Positions 11,166 to 22,409 of a DNA stretch of 64,000 bases are shown here, piece after piece. Below the pieces are notes generated by a model. It saw nothing but the letters and a program-made list of their open reading frames with translations, was not told the origin of the DNA and did not search any database. The DNA is from Morinoia aosen (lineage: Eukaryota > Arthropoda > Malacostraca > Amphipoda > Talitridae): the NCBI GenBank assembly GCA_030386875.1, contig CM059558.1, positions 10,983,501 to 11,047,500 on the forward strand, given 5' to 3'. Every line of letters starts with the position of its first letter. The stretch's first letter is position 1. Position numbers and translations under genes: made by a program.

Positions 11166-12587
11166 TTACACTGCGTCATCTGCCACCCAGGAGCGTATTT
11201 TACGCTTAGCCGCAACGGCAGCTTTTCGTTGGCAGGGGCGCACGTCAGGCACATTCGATTCAGACCCTAGTCCGTCCGAGCAGGCCGGCTGGCTGCTGAG
11301 CGTCTCGTCTGATGAGAGAAGAAGAATTAATGACGAAGCATGACGGTAGACCTCGTCACCTGTGCTTTTACGAACATGCGCTGCGGTGACTTCTCCCAAA
11401 GAATTCGTCTCTGTTTTCAGAATGATATCTAAAGGGTAAGTGGATTGTTTTAAATATTTATCTACTAGCAGAACTATGTCGCCTGATTTCAGGAGCTTAT
11501 GCTTTACGGGTTTATATCTATCCGGTTTGTCAGTAGCTTGGCGAACCAAGGTTGCCAAAAATTCTGAGTGATAAATATCATTTAATTCTGTGTGAGCACG
11601 AACCAAAGTCGAGTAGTATTCCGTGAAGTCCTTGAGAGACCGTGGTTCGAAGTCTGGATCATCTGTGGGAACCGATTGAAGATTAGGCAAAATATTGACA
11701 GAAGGAAGCTCGTAACCGTGAATCAGCATTTCTGGTGTTATAGGAGAGACATTCTCAATATTAGAACGCAACGCTTCTTTGAACGCGATTGGTCTCCTGT
11801 TGATGAGGTGCACAGATTTGGCAATCAAGAATTGGAAATCAAATATCGACAAATTATTTTTTCCGAAAGCTTTGAAGAAAAGTCTCTTGCAGGCCTTGCC
11901 ACAGCATTCAATGAGCGAGCCTAAAGCACTGTTGCCCTTGCAAAACTGTGCCAGTGTTATTTCTCGGATGCCGTGCTCCTCTAGGTAGGTTTGAGTTTCG
12001 TGGTCATCGAGGAAAGATCTAATCGTGTTGAAACCTGCTGAAATTTGACTGCCTAAATCAGCTGTACAACTTTTGAACATTCCGTATTCATAGACGTGCA
12101 ATTGTAGAGCCTTTAGGAAGTCTTGTGCATCTGCACTCAAGCATACTTTCATATTTATTGCCCTACTCCAAAGACAGGTCAAGATCAAGATCCACACCTT
12201 TTGTTTTTTACCTTGAGTCTTGATAGTGTATGGGCCCATGTAGTCCAGGAACACAGAAGAAAACGGTTTGGCAATTGGAGAGACTCTGAAGTCGCGATAA
12301 GGACTCTGGTTTTATTTTATTGGTCGTTCATTTACTCTACGACAAGTGATGCATTGCTATAGAACTTTCCTAACTTCAGAAAATGGGTGGATGAAGAAAT
12401 AATTTTTTCTCAACTCGTGCAGGACTGAGTAGACACCGGAGTGGCCAATGGAGACATGAGGGTCTGCAATGATCAGTCTTGTGAGCAGACTGCCCTTTGG
12501 CAAAAGAATCGGGTAAGCGTTAGCGTTTTGTTCGGGAAATTTAGACTTCACCCTCAAAAGGCCGTCCGGTGCAATAAATACATTCAA
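11166..12587 (-). pseudogene. BEL/Pao integrase
   Basis: The N-terminal piece (12587-12357) has the two histidines of the HHCC zinc site (HVSIGHSGVY). After an in-frame TAG the paired cysteines follow (QCITCRRVNE), then an in-frame TAA, then the 362-codon core from 12254. The core has the three catalytic acidic positions in recognisable context: LDYMGP (D), TADLGSQI (D) and LIECCGK (E, where relatives usually have WE). It ends with a DUF5641-like domain (KSGDIVLLVD, HVRKSTGDEVYRH). In the family it inserts the cDNA into the genome. The two stops make it a pseudogene, although all metal-binding and catalytic residues can still be seen. The last codons extend close to the purine tract. Confidence 0.85.
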
Positions 12588-12874
12588 ACGTTTTATTAAG
12601 GCACTTTACTACTCTCTTTTTTGCGTCTTTCAAGTAATCTAGAACCTCGCGAAACTTTTCTTCCTGTTCAGCAAGCAAAATGGTCCTTATCGCTTTAGAA
12701 TGCAAATTTTCAGTTTGAATAGCAACAGTAGCATCAGATCTTCGTACTTTTAATTTTAATTTGTTAACAAACAGAGGACATTTTTGTAAATCTTCACAAG
12801 TTTTGCTAACGAAGAAAATTTGTCGAGTGGCACCAAGTGGACGTTAGGATTATTTCGCTCAGTAGTGCAAGCAT

Positions 12875-15321
12875 TTACATAGCGTTTATGGTAGACTTAC
12901 CCTGAGTAACTTGTTCACAGGCCTGTGCTTCGTCTCCGGCGAAGACCGGAACTTCCAACCCATCGACAGATTTGCTGGCGACATGAGGCAGCACAAAGGA
13001 GCAGCCTGGGTCAAAGGAGGAAGCACTCTCATGGATGAAGGTAGGACCTGTGTAATATTTAGAGTTGTTTAGTTGCTTAGCACTTGGGCAACGGGTAACG
13101 AAATCTGCAGGATTTTCTCGTCCAGCGGTGAACCTGAAATTTATAGGTTTTTTACTACAGAGAGATTCCTTCTCTTGTAGTTTGTTCATGGTAATGGAGT
13201 TTCTTTTTGTGTTCGTCAAGATGTTGTCAACTAACTTGTCGTTCAATTCCGTTTGCTCAGGATAACCCGGTGGGTCCAAACCTAGAAGCCCGTCACAACG
13301 GGAGCTGAGCTCGTCTGCGGGCGCACGAGCAAGAAACGGGTCTAAATCAGAAAAATGATTAGTCTCACCAGATTTTTGCCCACCGGACCCAGGCTGGTGA
13401 TGGTGTTGCGGGACTGCAACGTCTGCGGCACCACAAGACATGGACCGGCCAGGATGATCTGCATCTCGCTGTAAGGGTGACAAGAAGGGTAAACTTTGTT
13501 CAATGGTTCGAACGTTGCCCGTCAAGAAAATTCCTACTGCAGAGTCAATGTAACAGGACTCTTTACCAGGGCTACCAAAATTCACGTACTTCATATTGAA
13601 GAAGGGATCACATTCTGTGCCCAAGACGAGCGAAATTTGTTCTGGAAAAGAGGAATCTGCGTAAGATGAGTCGGCCAACGCGTAACCTTTATGTTTAAAA
13701 GTAGATGCAATTGGCCCCAGTCCTGAAGTGGGCAATGAAATTTGAATCGACGGGACACAAATTGCCTCTACTGAGAGATGTTTGTTCCCAGCTTTAAGCG
13801 GAACCTCGACAATTTCCGTAATCAGTTCTGTGCTTGAATTAAACCCCTGAATTTTGACCTTTTCATTTTCCTTTACCACAGCAAGAGAGAGTTCACTGGC
13901 CAAGGAAGAAGAAATGAAATTCCTTTGGCTGCCACCGTTTTTCAATATCCTAACTTTAGAGGATTTGATCTCTGCGGTAAGGGTAGGTAGTAAATTTAAG
14001 TCGCCTATAGTTTTGCTGAAAAAAGATTCAGTTAGCGTCAGAGCGTTTGTCGCATGCTTAGATGCAGACCCCTGGAGTTTGCCTTTTTGGCACAAATAGG
14101 TCATGTGCTGACCATTACAAGTACGGCATGCCGAGGAAAAATTGAACCGACAGTTTGCCGCGTTGTGGTTCTGAAAGGAACATTTGGTACAAGCACGAAT
14201 AGATTTAGGTTTATCACATTTTTTAGTGGGGTTGTCATACCTTGAGCACTGGCTAAGATTATGGTCAGCATTTGCACCATCTGATTTGCACAGCACACAG
14301 AATTGTTTTTTGGGTTTCACAGCGACAGCTGAAGAAACCGTGGGATTAGTTTTAGTCAACTTACGGTCGTTCCGTTTTGAAGCCTCCGCAGGTTGAAGTT
14401 CACGTTTGTAGCGTTCTGTGGCTTCAAACAAGTTGTTTTCTACCTGGGAAAGAGATGGATTATTAGTATTGGTTATTTGGATGAGGATGTTCTGAAACTT
14501 GGCATTAAGAGCGTTCCAGAAAAAGTATGCCATTACAGTGTCTACGTCAATTTTCATTTTTTTGAAAGCAGCAACAGTGGTTTTTAGCTCGCCGATGTAC
14601 TCGTAGGGATCATCAGACTCTGTTAGTTTGATGTTGCAAGTTTTTCAATAGCGTTGTATTTTTGAATGATTTCAGACGCAAAGGCCTTTTGTAATAGGTC
14701 TTTAGCCGTTTCGTAGGTCTGATCAGCTATATCTAGGGAATCTAACAAAATTTTTGGCGAGCCCGAAACTTGATTGTAGAGGTACACGAATTTTTCATAA
14801 GAGGTTAAATTATGTTTATCAAAAATTGCTTCGAAACTGAATATGAACTTTTCAAAATTTTCGTTGGGAGAGTTGCTGTATTTAGGCAAGGGAACATCGG
14901 GAAGTTTCAATTTTTGCTGCACATTTACTATACCTGCAGTGGAGGCAGAGGAAGTACCAGCTGCGTCACTTCTGGCAGATGTAGAGGTGGAAGGTTGCGA
15001 CTGCAGGAGGGCCAGGCAATCGAACAATTGCGCCTCGTACGACTCCTGCTCGTTGGCAGCAGTCTCCAGCACGTCGTCAGCAGCGTCGCTGCGAAGCAGC
15101 AAGTCAAAAATAGACTTATCTAAATCCTTCAGTTCAATCTGCAAAGAAGTAACTTTGGAAATGTTTATAAGTTTGTCATGTTGCGAGTAATCGTCTATGG
15201 CAGCTTTACCGGTGTTGTGTAAGCGAGTTACACACTGCCGTACATACTTGCGGGTTTTTGTCAAAATTGTGAGGTCGCCGTCCCAAGCCGCTTTCAGCGA
15301 TGCTTCTTTTTTGGAAGCCAT
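12875..15321 (-). pseudogene. BEL/Pao Gag-protease polyprotein with RT deletion
   Basis: The Gag start (Met at 15321, MASKKEASLK) leads into a DUF1759-like capsid region with FEKFIFSFEAIFDKHN. A frame shift near 14630, in the stretch after KLAT, separates it from the continuation read from 14557 upstream. The continuation has zinc-binding segments (CVLCKSDGANADHNLSQC, CTKCSFQNHNAANC, CRTCNGQHMTYLC) and a DUF1758-like protease. In the protease the usual LLD-G-GSQ active site reads LKNGGSQRNFIS, so the catalytic Asp is Asn. About 90 codons later the frame jumps into the RNase H tail (INFRFTAGRENPADF) and GPTFI. The whole RT is gone, yet the frame stays open across the junction. Downstream neighbour is the integrase. 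Confidence 0.85.
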
Positions 15322-15461
15322 AGCTGTAATGAGTTAGTAAATATTAGTTCAAGTTAAGGTTATCAGCGCGAAAGTCACAAGGTTTAGAATAATATGTTGG
15401 AGAAGAATGCAGCGCTGCACCACACCCGCCGACAAACTCGAGCTCCCGGCAACACACGTTT

Positions 15462-15478
15462 CCCCATACTGGCCACCA
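15462..15478 (-). other. Primer-binding site of BEL/Pao element
   Basis: On the minus strand TGGTGGCCAGTATGGGG follows the end of the 5' LTR directly. It starts with TGG, complementary to a tRNA CCA end. The tRNA identity was not determined. Confidence 0.65.
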
Positions 15479-16693
15479 TATAGAAAAAAGGATTGATTTA
15501 TATTATATTTAGGAGATTGAAATACGCGGAGTTCCGTAATGGGAAAATTTGCCGTTATTTATTACGTCAAATGTCGGAACGACATTTCAATAAGACCAAA
15601 GCACTAAAACTAAGGGCAAAAAAAGTACGAGTCCTTTGGAGCAGGTCTTCTGGGAGACAGGCGGGCGGTCCACTTGCGAACTGTGACTGCAGTCGTAGGA
15701 AGCAAGCACGCGTGCTCTGTGGAGTTAGTTACAGTTAGTTAAGATTTAGTGTTTAGTCTTAGGTTTAATACAGTTTATCGTTGTAAGGTCAGTTTACGAG
15801 TTATAAGTTATAAGTTATAAGTTATTAAGGTAAGTTTATACGATATAAGTTTTTAAGGTAAGTTTATACGTTATAAGTTTTTAAGGTAAGTTTATACGTT
15901 ATAAGTTTTTAAGGTAAGTTTATACGTTATATGTTTTTAAGGTGTGTTTATACGTTATAAGTTTTTAAGGCAAGTTTATACGTTATAAGTTTTTAAGGTG
16001 CGTTATAAGTATTTAAGGTAAGTTATAAGTTTTTGAGGCAAGTTATAAGTTTTAGTTATTAAGAATGCATGGGGAAACGTCGTCCTAAGTACCCAGCTCA
16101 CGGCATGGCAAGTAATTGGTTACTGAACTAATAGTTCACCAACCTCCAATAAGCTCGTGAGCATCTGGATGTGCCGGGAAGCGGAGTCAGGCGAGTGGAT
16201 GGTGAGCGGAGACGTCAGCAGCACGTAAGGCGCCTCAGCCTCATCCTCCGGCCGCTCAGTCCTCGAGGGAGGAGAAGCGGAGCGTAGCGAAGCGGATGAT
16301 AATCCACCGGGATCCCTGCGTTGGCAGCACGGGAGGTTCCGTCGGGGATGCGGAGGCAGGTGAAAAACGACGGAGGCTGTGTAGGCTCAGTTATAGAGTT
16401 GAAGTTGTGTGGTCAATGGCTGGAGGCGATCTGAATCGGCCTGAATGTATTCAGGATGGTAAACTAAAGTTCAAAAACCAAAGACGAGCCTAGAGCTGGG
16501 TTATAGAAATTTTTATATATTGAAGTAACGAGTTCTGCTACATTAATTTTAGATTTAATAGTCAGAGATTATGTTTTACTCATAAGTTGAATGTTAATTT
16601 AATTTTAGTCCTTAATTTTAAGTTCATGAGGAAACAAGCTTAAATTTAATTAACTCTAAGCGATTGCAGGATAGCCTGTAAGATTTTTGTACA
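15479..16693 (-). repeat. BEL/Pao 5' LTR
   Basis: Partner of 9812-11109. The same 28-bp array is at about 15800-16040 with fewer units. About 50 bp present in the other LTR are missing around 16438. It ends on the plus strand with GTACA before the flank CGTTG. Confidence 0.9.
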
Positions 16694-16727
16694 CGTTGGG
16701 ATCTCTTTGGTAGATTTATAAATTTCA

Positions 16728-16898
16728 GTCCCCCCCCATTTGCAAGAATTTAATTTTTACATTGAAAGGTGCTGTAAAGAGCAATATGTTAATGCAAATA
16801 TAATTTATTGAACGTAAGCAAATAAAGTTTTGTCACTTGCAAATGAGTATTAGGAAAGGGTATCATGGGTGCCATAGCCCACTCATTGTGGCTGACTT
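16728..16898. repeat. CCCCCC-ended repeat family, copy B
   Basis: GTCCCCCCC is followed by CATTTGCAAG (16737-16746), whose perfect inverted partner CTTGCAAATG lies at 16836-16845. The tail GTATTAGGAAAGGGTATCAT...CTCATTGTGGCT matches copies A and C. About 90 bp of AT-rich interior. Confidence 0.55.
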
Positions 16899-17627
16899 CC
16901 TTTATTGAATAACGTGTGGTTCAAAATTTAATATGGTACCATACATGTCATTCACTAACAGGCACTAACATTGATGCTTACCAAAATGCCGAAAGGAATG
17001 ATTAGATTAAAAGTTAGCTTAGGCAGCCCTAACCACACAGCAAAAACGTTCCAAAGGGAGGAATGTTGGCAATGTTGCGAGTCATTGAGTAGTGTTTCTG
17101 CTAGCTTGGATGTACATCTTTCCTTCACACTTTTGAGAAAGGTATAATAATTCTTCTTCATTATTTTTAGTATTTGCACAGTATTTTAATGACTAAACCG
17201 TTAATCAGCTGATCTGAACAGTAAAAAAAATAGAAGTACTATTAAAAATATAGAGGATAATAGTTAAAAAATATTAATATCACTTACCATCAACACTTAG
17301 GAATACATATGCACAATACATAGAGCTATTATTTCAAAAAAAATTGTAAGAATTGAAAAAACTTGTTTCAATTAATGAAATAAGAAAATTAAAGAAATAA
17401 CATTGAAGTTTCCTCAAATAATGTAATAGTAGGAACTCACATAAATTATGTGCGATGAGATCACACTGCATCACTCAGAAAGCTATCACATTTGTAGTTA
17501 TTTACACACATTGTAAAATGGCAAAACTTTCAATAGAATACACTTTAAATGAGAAGCCTTCCACGTAAATCCTATATAAGCTGTGGTCACCCTTGTAAAA
17601 CTTTTGTCATGCTGAAAAAAAATCGTT
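16899..17627. other. No gene seen; AT-rich
   Basis: The 74-codon minus ORF at 16955-17179 has no recognised motif. The remainder is stop-rich. Confidence 0.4.
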
Positions 17628-17825
17628 TCACAAATATTTTCTATAAGCGATATTTATAACTTCATTTACAACATCAATAATTGGAAAAATAAATTCTTCA
17701 ATGCTTCCCACACTTTCAATTGTACCAATCGTGAGGTCTCCATTGTCATCAATGCGTTCAGAACAAGGTTTTTCACGCCCATTATTCATGCCCTTCACTG
17801 CACAGGAACTCGAATATGACGAAGG
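17628..17825 (-). CDS. Exon-like ORF, unknown protein C-terminus
   Basis: On the minus strand a possible splice acceptor (CTATATTCAG, ending at 17826) is followed by 65 codons in phase 0 and a TGA at 17628. The reading has an acidic, non-repetitive composition with IDDNGDLTIGTIES and IEEFIFPIIDVVNEV, unlike the low-complexity shadow ORFs nearby. It has no internal ATG near its start, so an ATG-based scan would miss it. I do not recognise the family. It lies just outside the left end of the hAT remnant, so it could be the last exon of a host gene whose intron took the hAT, or the decayed end of another element. Confidence 0.3.
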   Translation of the reverse strand, partial: PSSYSSSCAVKGMNNGREKPCSERIDDNGDLTIGTIESVGSIEEFIFPIIDVVNEVINIAYRKYL

Positions 17826-18175
17826 CTGAATATAGATTTCTATGGACCATTAATTCATGAACAGCTGAATTACAATGAGTTTTACCACAAATTATGACTA
17901 CTCTTTATGTGATTGGAGTATGAAAGCTGTTTATCTACGCGTAGTTAGGTTAAACTTGAAGCGCAGGGAATGTTTTTCTTTCGAAAATATAGTTGTTTAA
18001 GCCCTAATAAAACAAAAAAAGGTAACTTGTTGGCTCCATTCACTTAAATGAATTTAACATCATGTAAACTGCACTCATGCTTTTGATAGCTAAGCAATGA
18101 ATGTCCTAACCATGAAAGGCACAACATCTATCCCACGTCACCCAGACACTAATTTCAAACTAGCGCGATTCACTC

Positions 18176-19414
18176 CAGAGCAGGCCTTCCACGCTCGTAA
18201 ATCTTAGTACCCTAGGTTGGCATGTATTTTATCCTAGAATGCTTCTTCATTACCCTAGAAAATATAAATGAGGGCAATTTAATAATTACCGTATAGACTT
18301 TAATAATGCTAGTGACATTGTCTTTAATTACGTCACATTGACAACATTTTTAAAGTTTTTAGGAATTCGTTAATTAATAAATGAATGATCCGCACACCTT
18401 TACTATGGAAATGTGTATAAAATGACATCCTTCCATTTAAATTTCAAAAAATGTTTCCAAATATGGATCGATAAACAACTCAAACAAGCACACAAAGCAC
18501 TGAGGTCGACAAAATTGAAGTACAAGTTTTCTTAATTGGTCTTCACAATGCATAAATAATAATTGGAACAAAACCCAAACAAAAAACTTTGAATGAAAAT
18601 TACCAACCTATGTAACATTTTTTTCGGCTCATGTTATTGACTTTTTTGATCGATCCAAAACAAATACGAAATGAATGAACTCTACGTGCGTTGTTAAATA
18701 TTGCCTGAGATAAATGTGTTCAAAATCAGAGAAAACCTATCTTAATACAAATAATTTACAATCTCCAGGAAGCAATGCTACTCACATAGAAAAATAAAGT
18801 TGTGAGAATACATTGTACAAAACTTCAATCAACAACGTAATGAAACGCTATCATGCTTTCCGTATTTCATATTTTCAAGGTATTGGCATTGCTGGAGATT
18901 CTGCACGCGTAGGATTACTTTTTACTTCATTACTAGCCTTAATTAAATTAGTATTATTTGGAAAATTAGATGCCGTAAAACCAGACTCTTCAAGGTAATC
19001 CACTACAGGTATCGAACTACGCACGGTTTCATTCTTCAAACTGGTTCTTTGTAAAGTTTTAGTCAAATTTAATTGGCTAAAGAAACTTTCAACGAAAGCA
19101 CTTGAAAATGGGAGAGGCAACAACGTTGAAATTATAATTTTAAGAATTGGACAACAAGGTGGCCCACTGGCATTTTTACGGCAAAACACTGTTTCCGAAT
19201 AAATGTCTTCTGCTAAATTAATTCTTATTTGGGTTATTCAACAGAAGTTATTGTCAATCTTTTATGTTTTTTTTAAGATTTTTACAAACCAGATTTGATA
19301 TATAGATTTTACCATAGATTTTGCATTTATTTCCTTTACCCTAGACTGTACCCTAGGCGGGGTCTGATTACCCTAGACTAGGGTAATTACCCTAGGAGTG
19401 GAAGCGCTGCTCCG
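18176..19414 (-). mobile_element. Degraded hAT element with CAGAG-type ends
   Basis: The left end CAGAGCAGGCCTTCCAC matches inverted to the right end (CGGAGCAGCGCTTCCACTCC when read on the minus strand), and both are followed inward by CCTAG-rich sequence. A hAT dimerisation-domain remnant lies inside on the minus strand. No matching 8-bp target duplication is visible, so the ends may be eroded. About 1.24 kb long, far shorter than an autonomous hAT. Confidence 0.55.
18875..19189 (-). pseudogene. hAT transposase C-terminal dimerisation domain remnant
   Basis: The reading contains LPLPFSSAFVESFFSQLNLT followed by KTLQRTSLKNETVRSS. This matches the hATC pattern LPHSxAxVERxFSxxNxxKTxxRxxLxxExV. 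The usual E and R of VERIFS are replaced (VESFFS). Only about 100 codons survive and no catalytic DDE region is present. It sits inside the CAGAG-ended element on the minus strand. Confidence 0.6.
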
Positions 19415-20003
19415 GAGTCATGATGCGAGCGGCCGAGCTCAACATATCGCACACAAGACGTCCGACTTCAGGGCTGCTTCAGCAACAAACGGATTAACTC
19501 GTTAAAATTACCCGTCTAAAATACATGTATTTGCATTTTTGACCTTTTTAAATAGCTTTTTTCCCACAACTGAATTAGTTTTGGTAAATAAAACTTTACT
19601 TTGTAATTTTTTTCAGTCGATTGATGTCAATACCGGATTGTGTAATCAGACTTAAAAACCACATACGCTACGTTCATCTAAGCAGCATATACATATATAA
19701 GTGATTGAAAAATAGCAGGAAAGCACTTCACTCAAAGAATGATGCATGCCAAATGGGTTATATATTTAGAATAGCCTACTCAATACCTTCGTTACGAAAT
19801 TAAGTTATTTATATCATCTATATAAATGAATTTATAGAACTGGGAACCTGTGATTACAGTAATTCTGAATATACATATTATTGTAACGTATTCACATTTC
19901 TTGATATCTGTCAAATATATCTGCACTCATTAATGACCAAAAAACTATTCATTAACTTCATTGGTACATTTTATACAAATTACTCCGTATTATTGGCGTA
20001 CGA
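19415..20003. other. No gene seen
   Basis: Starts with about 70 bp of higher GC (19421-19490) and then becomes AT-rich. No ORF or repeat structure that I can support. Confidence 0.4.
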
Positions 20004-20310
20004 TATCAACCCAATGTTTGGGCAATAATAATTTATGTTTTACAAATTTTATTAAATTGCGAGCTTTTTAATTAACATGAGATGGTTTCCACTTTTATAA
20101 ATATGGTACATATGTATTTACACTGTTAGTTTATTATTAGAAATAAAACTATTTACTACATTGTCCCAATAACAAGTTATATCATAAATAAATTTATCTT
20201 TTTTCGATATTGCCTTGTTATTAGTCTATTATTGTAATCCAAGATTCCAATATCAGGTCAATACATAATTATCAACCCAATATTGGCCTAATAATTTCTT
20301 GCTACCTGGA
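20004..20310. repeat. TATTGGG-type repeat, second locus
   Basis: Contains two direct pieces of ATCAACCCAATRTTKGGC (near 20006 and 20270) and ends in TTGCTACCTGG at about 20309. This is the reverse of the CCAGGTAGCAA that opens the related block at 1783. Non-coding. Confidence 0.5.
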
Positions 20311-20381
20311 TAAGCTTACTACTTGCTAATTTCAACATTATGCAGCGATCAAATTTTTAACAATACCAGTAAAGTTTTTTT

Positions 20382-20930
20382 AGGTAAATCTGAAGGATAT
20401 GACAGTAATCGATTTTCCACTTTTCAGTGCCTAAACCTAATTAATTGAGTCAAAAGAAACAAGTTTTTTCTATGCACTTTCCGTCTGAAATGAATATTTT
20501 ACGAGTTATAGCGGTAGGTTTAGTTTCGTCTTTGATGACAAATGCGCTCGAATAAACTGCTACTCATTGATTTTCGAATTTTTGTTGCTGTTTTCATGGT
20601 CATAACATCGAAATGAACTATTTTTCTTCTAGACACTTTTTTCGTCAAATGTGTGTATAACGTGATATAGCGGTAGGTTTGGTTTTGTCTTTGATGACGA
20701 GAGAGCGGGAACCGAAACTCCATAGCAGTGTTGCCATTCCACGGGATCGATGAATTTCTTTCCGCTTCAAACAATGGAGTTGCGGTAAGTAATTTACCGC
20801 TATGACCAATAAAATACTGATTTCAGACGGAAAGTGCATATAAGAAAACTTGTTTATTTCGATTAAATTAACTATGTTTAGGCATTGAAATTTACGAAAT
20901 CGATTACTGTCATATCCTTCAGATTTACCT
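20382..20930. mobile_element. Foldback MITE with 34-bp perfect termini
   Basis: AGGTAAATCTGAAGGATATG at 20382 onward is matched perfectly inverted up to 20930 for 34 bp. The inverted similarity continues inward for about 115 bp (to about 20500 and from about 20820), including CACTTTCCGTCTGAAAT and its complement. T-rich flanks on both sides could be a short duplication. It shares the CGAGTTATAGCGGTA core with the element at 972-1531, so the two are related families. Confidence 0.85.
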
Positions 20931-21088
20931 TTTTCATAGTGAACGTGGTAAAATTTGATATTACATCCTACTTCCAGATTAATTTACACACAGAAACTTA
21001 GATTAAAATTGAAGCTGATATCACCCTACCACAAGATTTAGGATACCTTTTAGGAATGAAAAGCTCCAAGTTATTCAAAAAAATTCAA

Positions 21089-21626
21089 GGTCAATATTGA
21101 ATTTATTGTTGTCAACGAATTCAATGATTTCGTAGGTATAGAAAGGTAATATAGTCGATTTTAAGACGTTTTACATGAATGACAATGTGCCCGGAAATGC
21201 TTAGTTTTGGAGATATAGGATAAATAACGCCAGGTAAGAATAGCATTAACGGCAGTTTCGATAGGGCTCTTCCGGCGTTTTGCGGACGCGGACCACGCAA
21301 GTTTTTTGGCGGGAGTCATCGGCCTCGGTATGGTTGAGTTAAATTAAGATATTTTAGGCTTACTTGGGTTAGGATACTTAACTAAATTAACTTTAACAAA
21401 CCTAACCTTACCTATCGTTACGTCAGAACCGGATTTCTGCTTATTTACCTCTCCGTTTGTTCAATTTTATAAACGACGTTCCTATAACTTCAAAGTTAAA
21501 TATCTCAAAAAATAAGCATTTCCGGGCACATTGTCATTCATGTAAAACGTCTTAAAATCGACTATATTACCTATCTATACCTACGAAATTATGAAATTCG
21601 TTGACAACATTAAATTCAATATGGAC
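21089..21626. mobile_element. Foldback MITE with arms of about 125 bp
   Basis: Left arm 21089 to about 21215 and right arm about 21500-21626 are near-perfect inverted copies. The motif CCGGAAATGCTTA is paired with TAAGCATTTCCGG, and the outer part runs through GTAGGTATAG to the ends GGTC...GACC. The centre is GC-richer and non-coding. Distinct from the 20382 element. Confidence 0.8.
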
Positions 21627-22409
21627 CAAATTCAAAAAGATGCAGTATAGTATTAATCAGCATTTAATTGTTGCACAACATATTCCTTTTTTTTTATTTC
21701 CTTTATATTTTAAATTTCAGGCAAGTCAACAGCATTTTCCATGAAACTAGGGTAACAAATTTGAACTGTTCTAACTGTATCAACTGTATTTGAAATGTTC
21801 TAACTAGCCTAGTTTCAAAGCTTTGATAGAGAGATGCAACTTCATTAAGTGAAAAAAATCAGTTATGAGCAATCCTTTTTGAATTAAATTCAAATAATAT
21901 TCAAAGCTCAATTTCTTACCTGCCAGGTCCAAACTCCTGTGATCATAAAACAACAGCACAATACCTGTTTTCACTGAAATGTGCGTCTTAAATACCGATA
22001 GGATCCTTCGGTGGTCGGTCTTTTCGAAATGGCTGCTGTTGACAAAAATGAGACTTATTAAAATTATTTGACTTGACATTTCAACTTGGCGCAATCCATT
22101 CTTTTAAATTGGCACCAGGAAATTAAAATATCTTGGGTAGATTTATAGAATTATTCTGACATTAAATTAAGGAATACTTATTTAATTTAACGAGAGGTGG
22201 CGACATTGAATTTCACTCAACTCGTCAACACTTCGTTTGAACGGTACGGCTAGATTCAAGACTGTCGTACCAGTAACGCTAACAGTGATGCCAGATTTCG
22301 GGTTAGCAGTGTTGCCAGATACAATCTAAGCGTTGCTATTGGTGCGATGTCATGACGTCACTTACACACCACTCGATTTTTTACAAGACTGGTTTGCAGC
22401 TACTTTGTT
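21627..22409. other. No gene seen; possible gypsy 3' flank
   Basis: A 96-codon minus ORF at 21804-22094 is not recognised. The stretch 22190-22400 directly follows the truncated gypsy integrase and could include LTR sequence, but no partner LTR is present to prove it. Confidence 0.35.

Larger units (their letters stand above)
9812..16693 (-). mobile_element. BEL/Pao LTR retrotransposon, RT-deleted
   Basis: Two long, nearly identical LTRs (9812-11109 and 15479-16693) flank minus-strand coding sequence. The order is Gag (DUF1759-like), zinc knuckles, aspartic protease (DUF1758-like), a scrap of RNase H tail, then integrase with a DUF5641-like C-terminus. A primer-binding site abuts the 5' LTR and a purine tract abuts the 3' LTR. 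The reverse transcriptase and most of RNase H are absent, so the copy is non-autonomous. A possible 5-bp target duplication is CATTG (9807-9811) against CGTTG (16694-16698), one mismatch. LTR similarity indicates a fairly recent insertion, although indels have accumulated. Confidence 0.9.
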
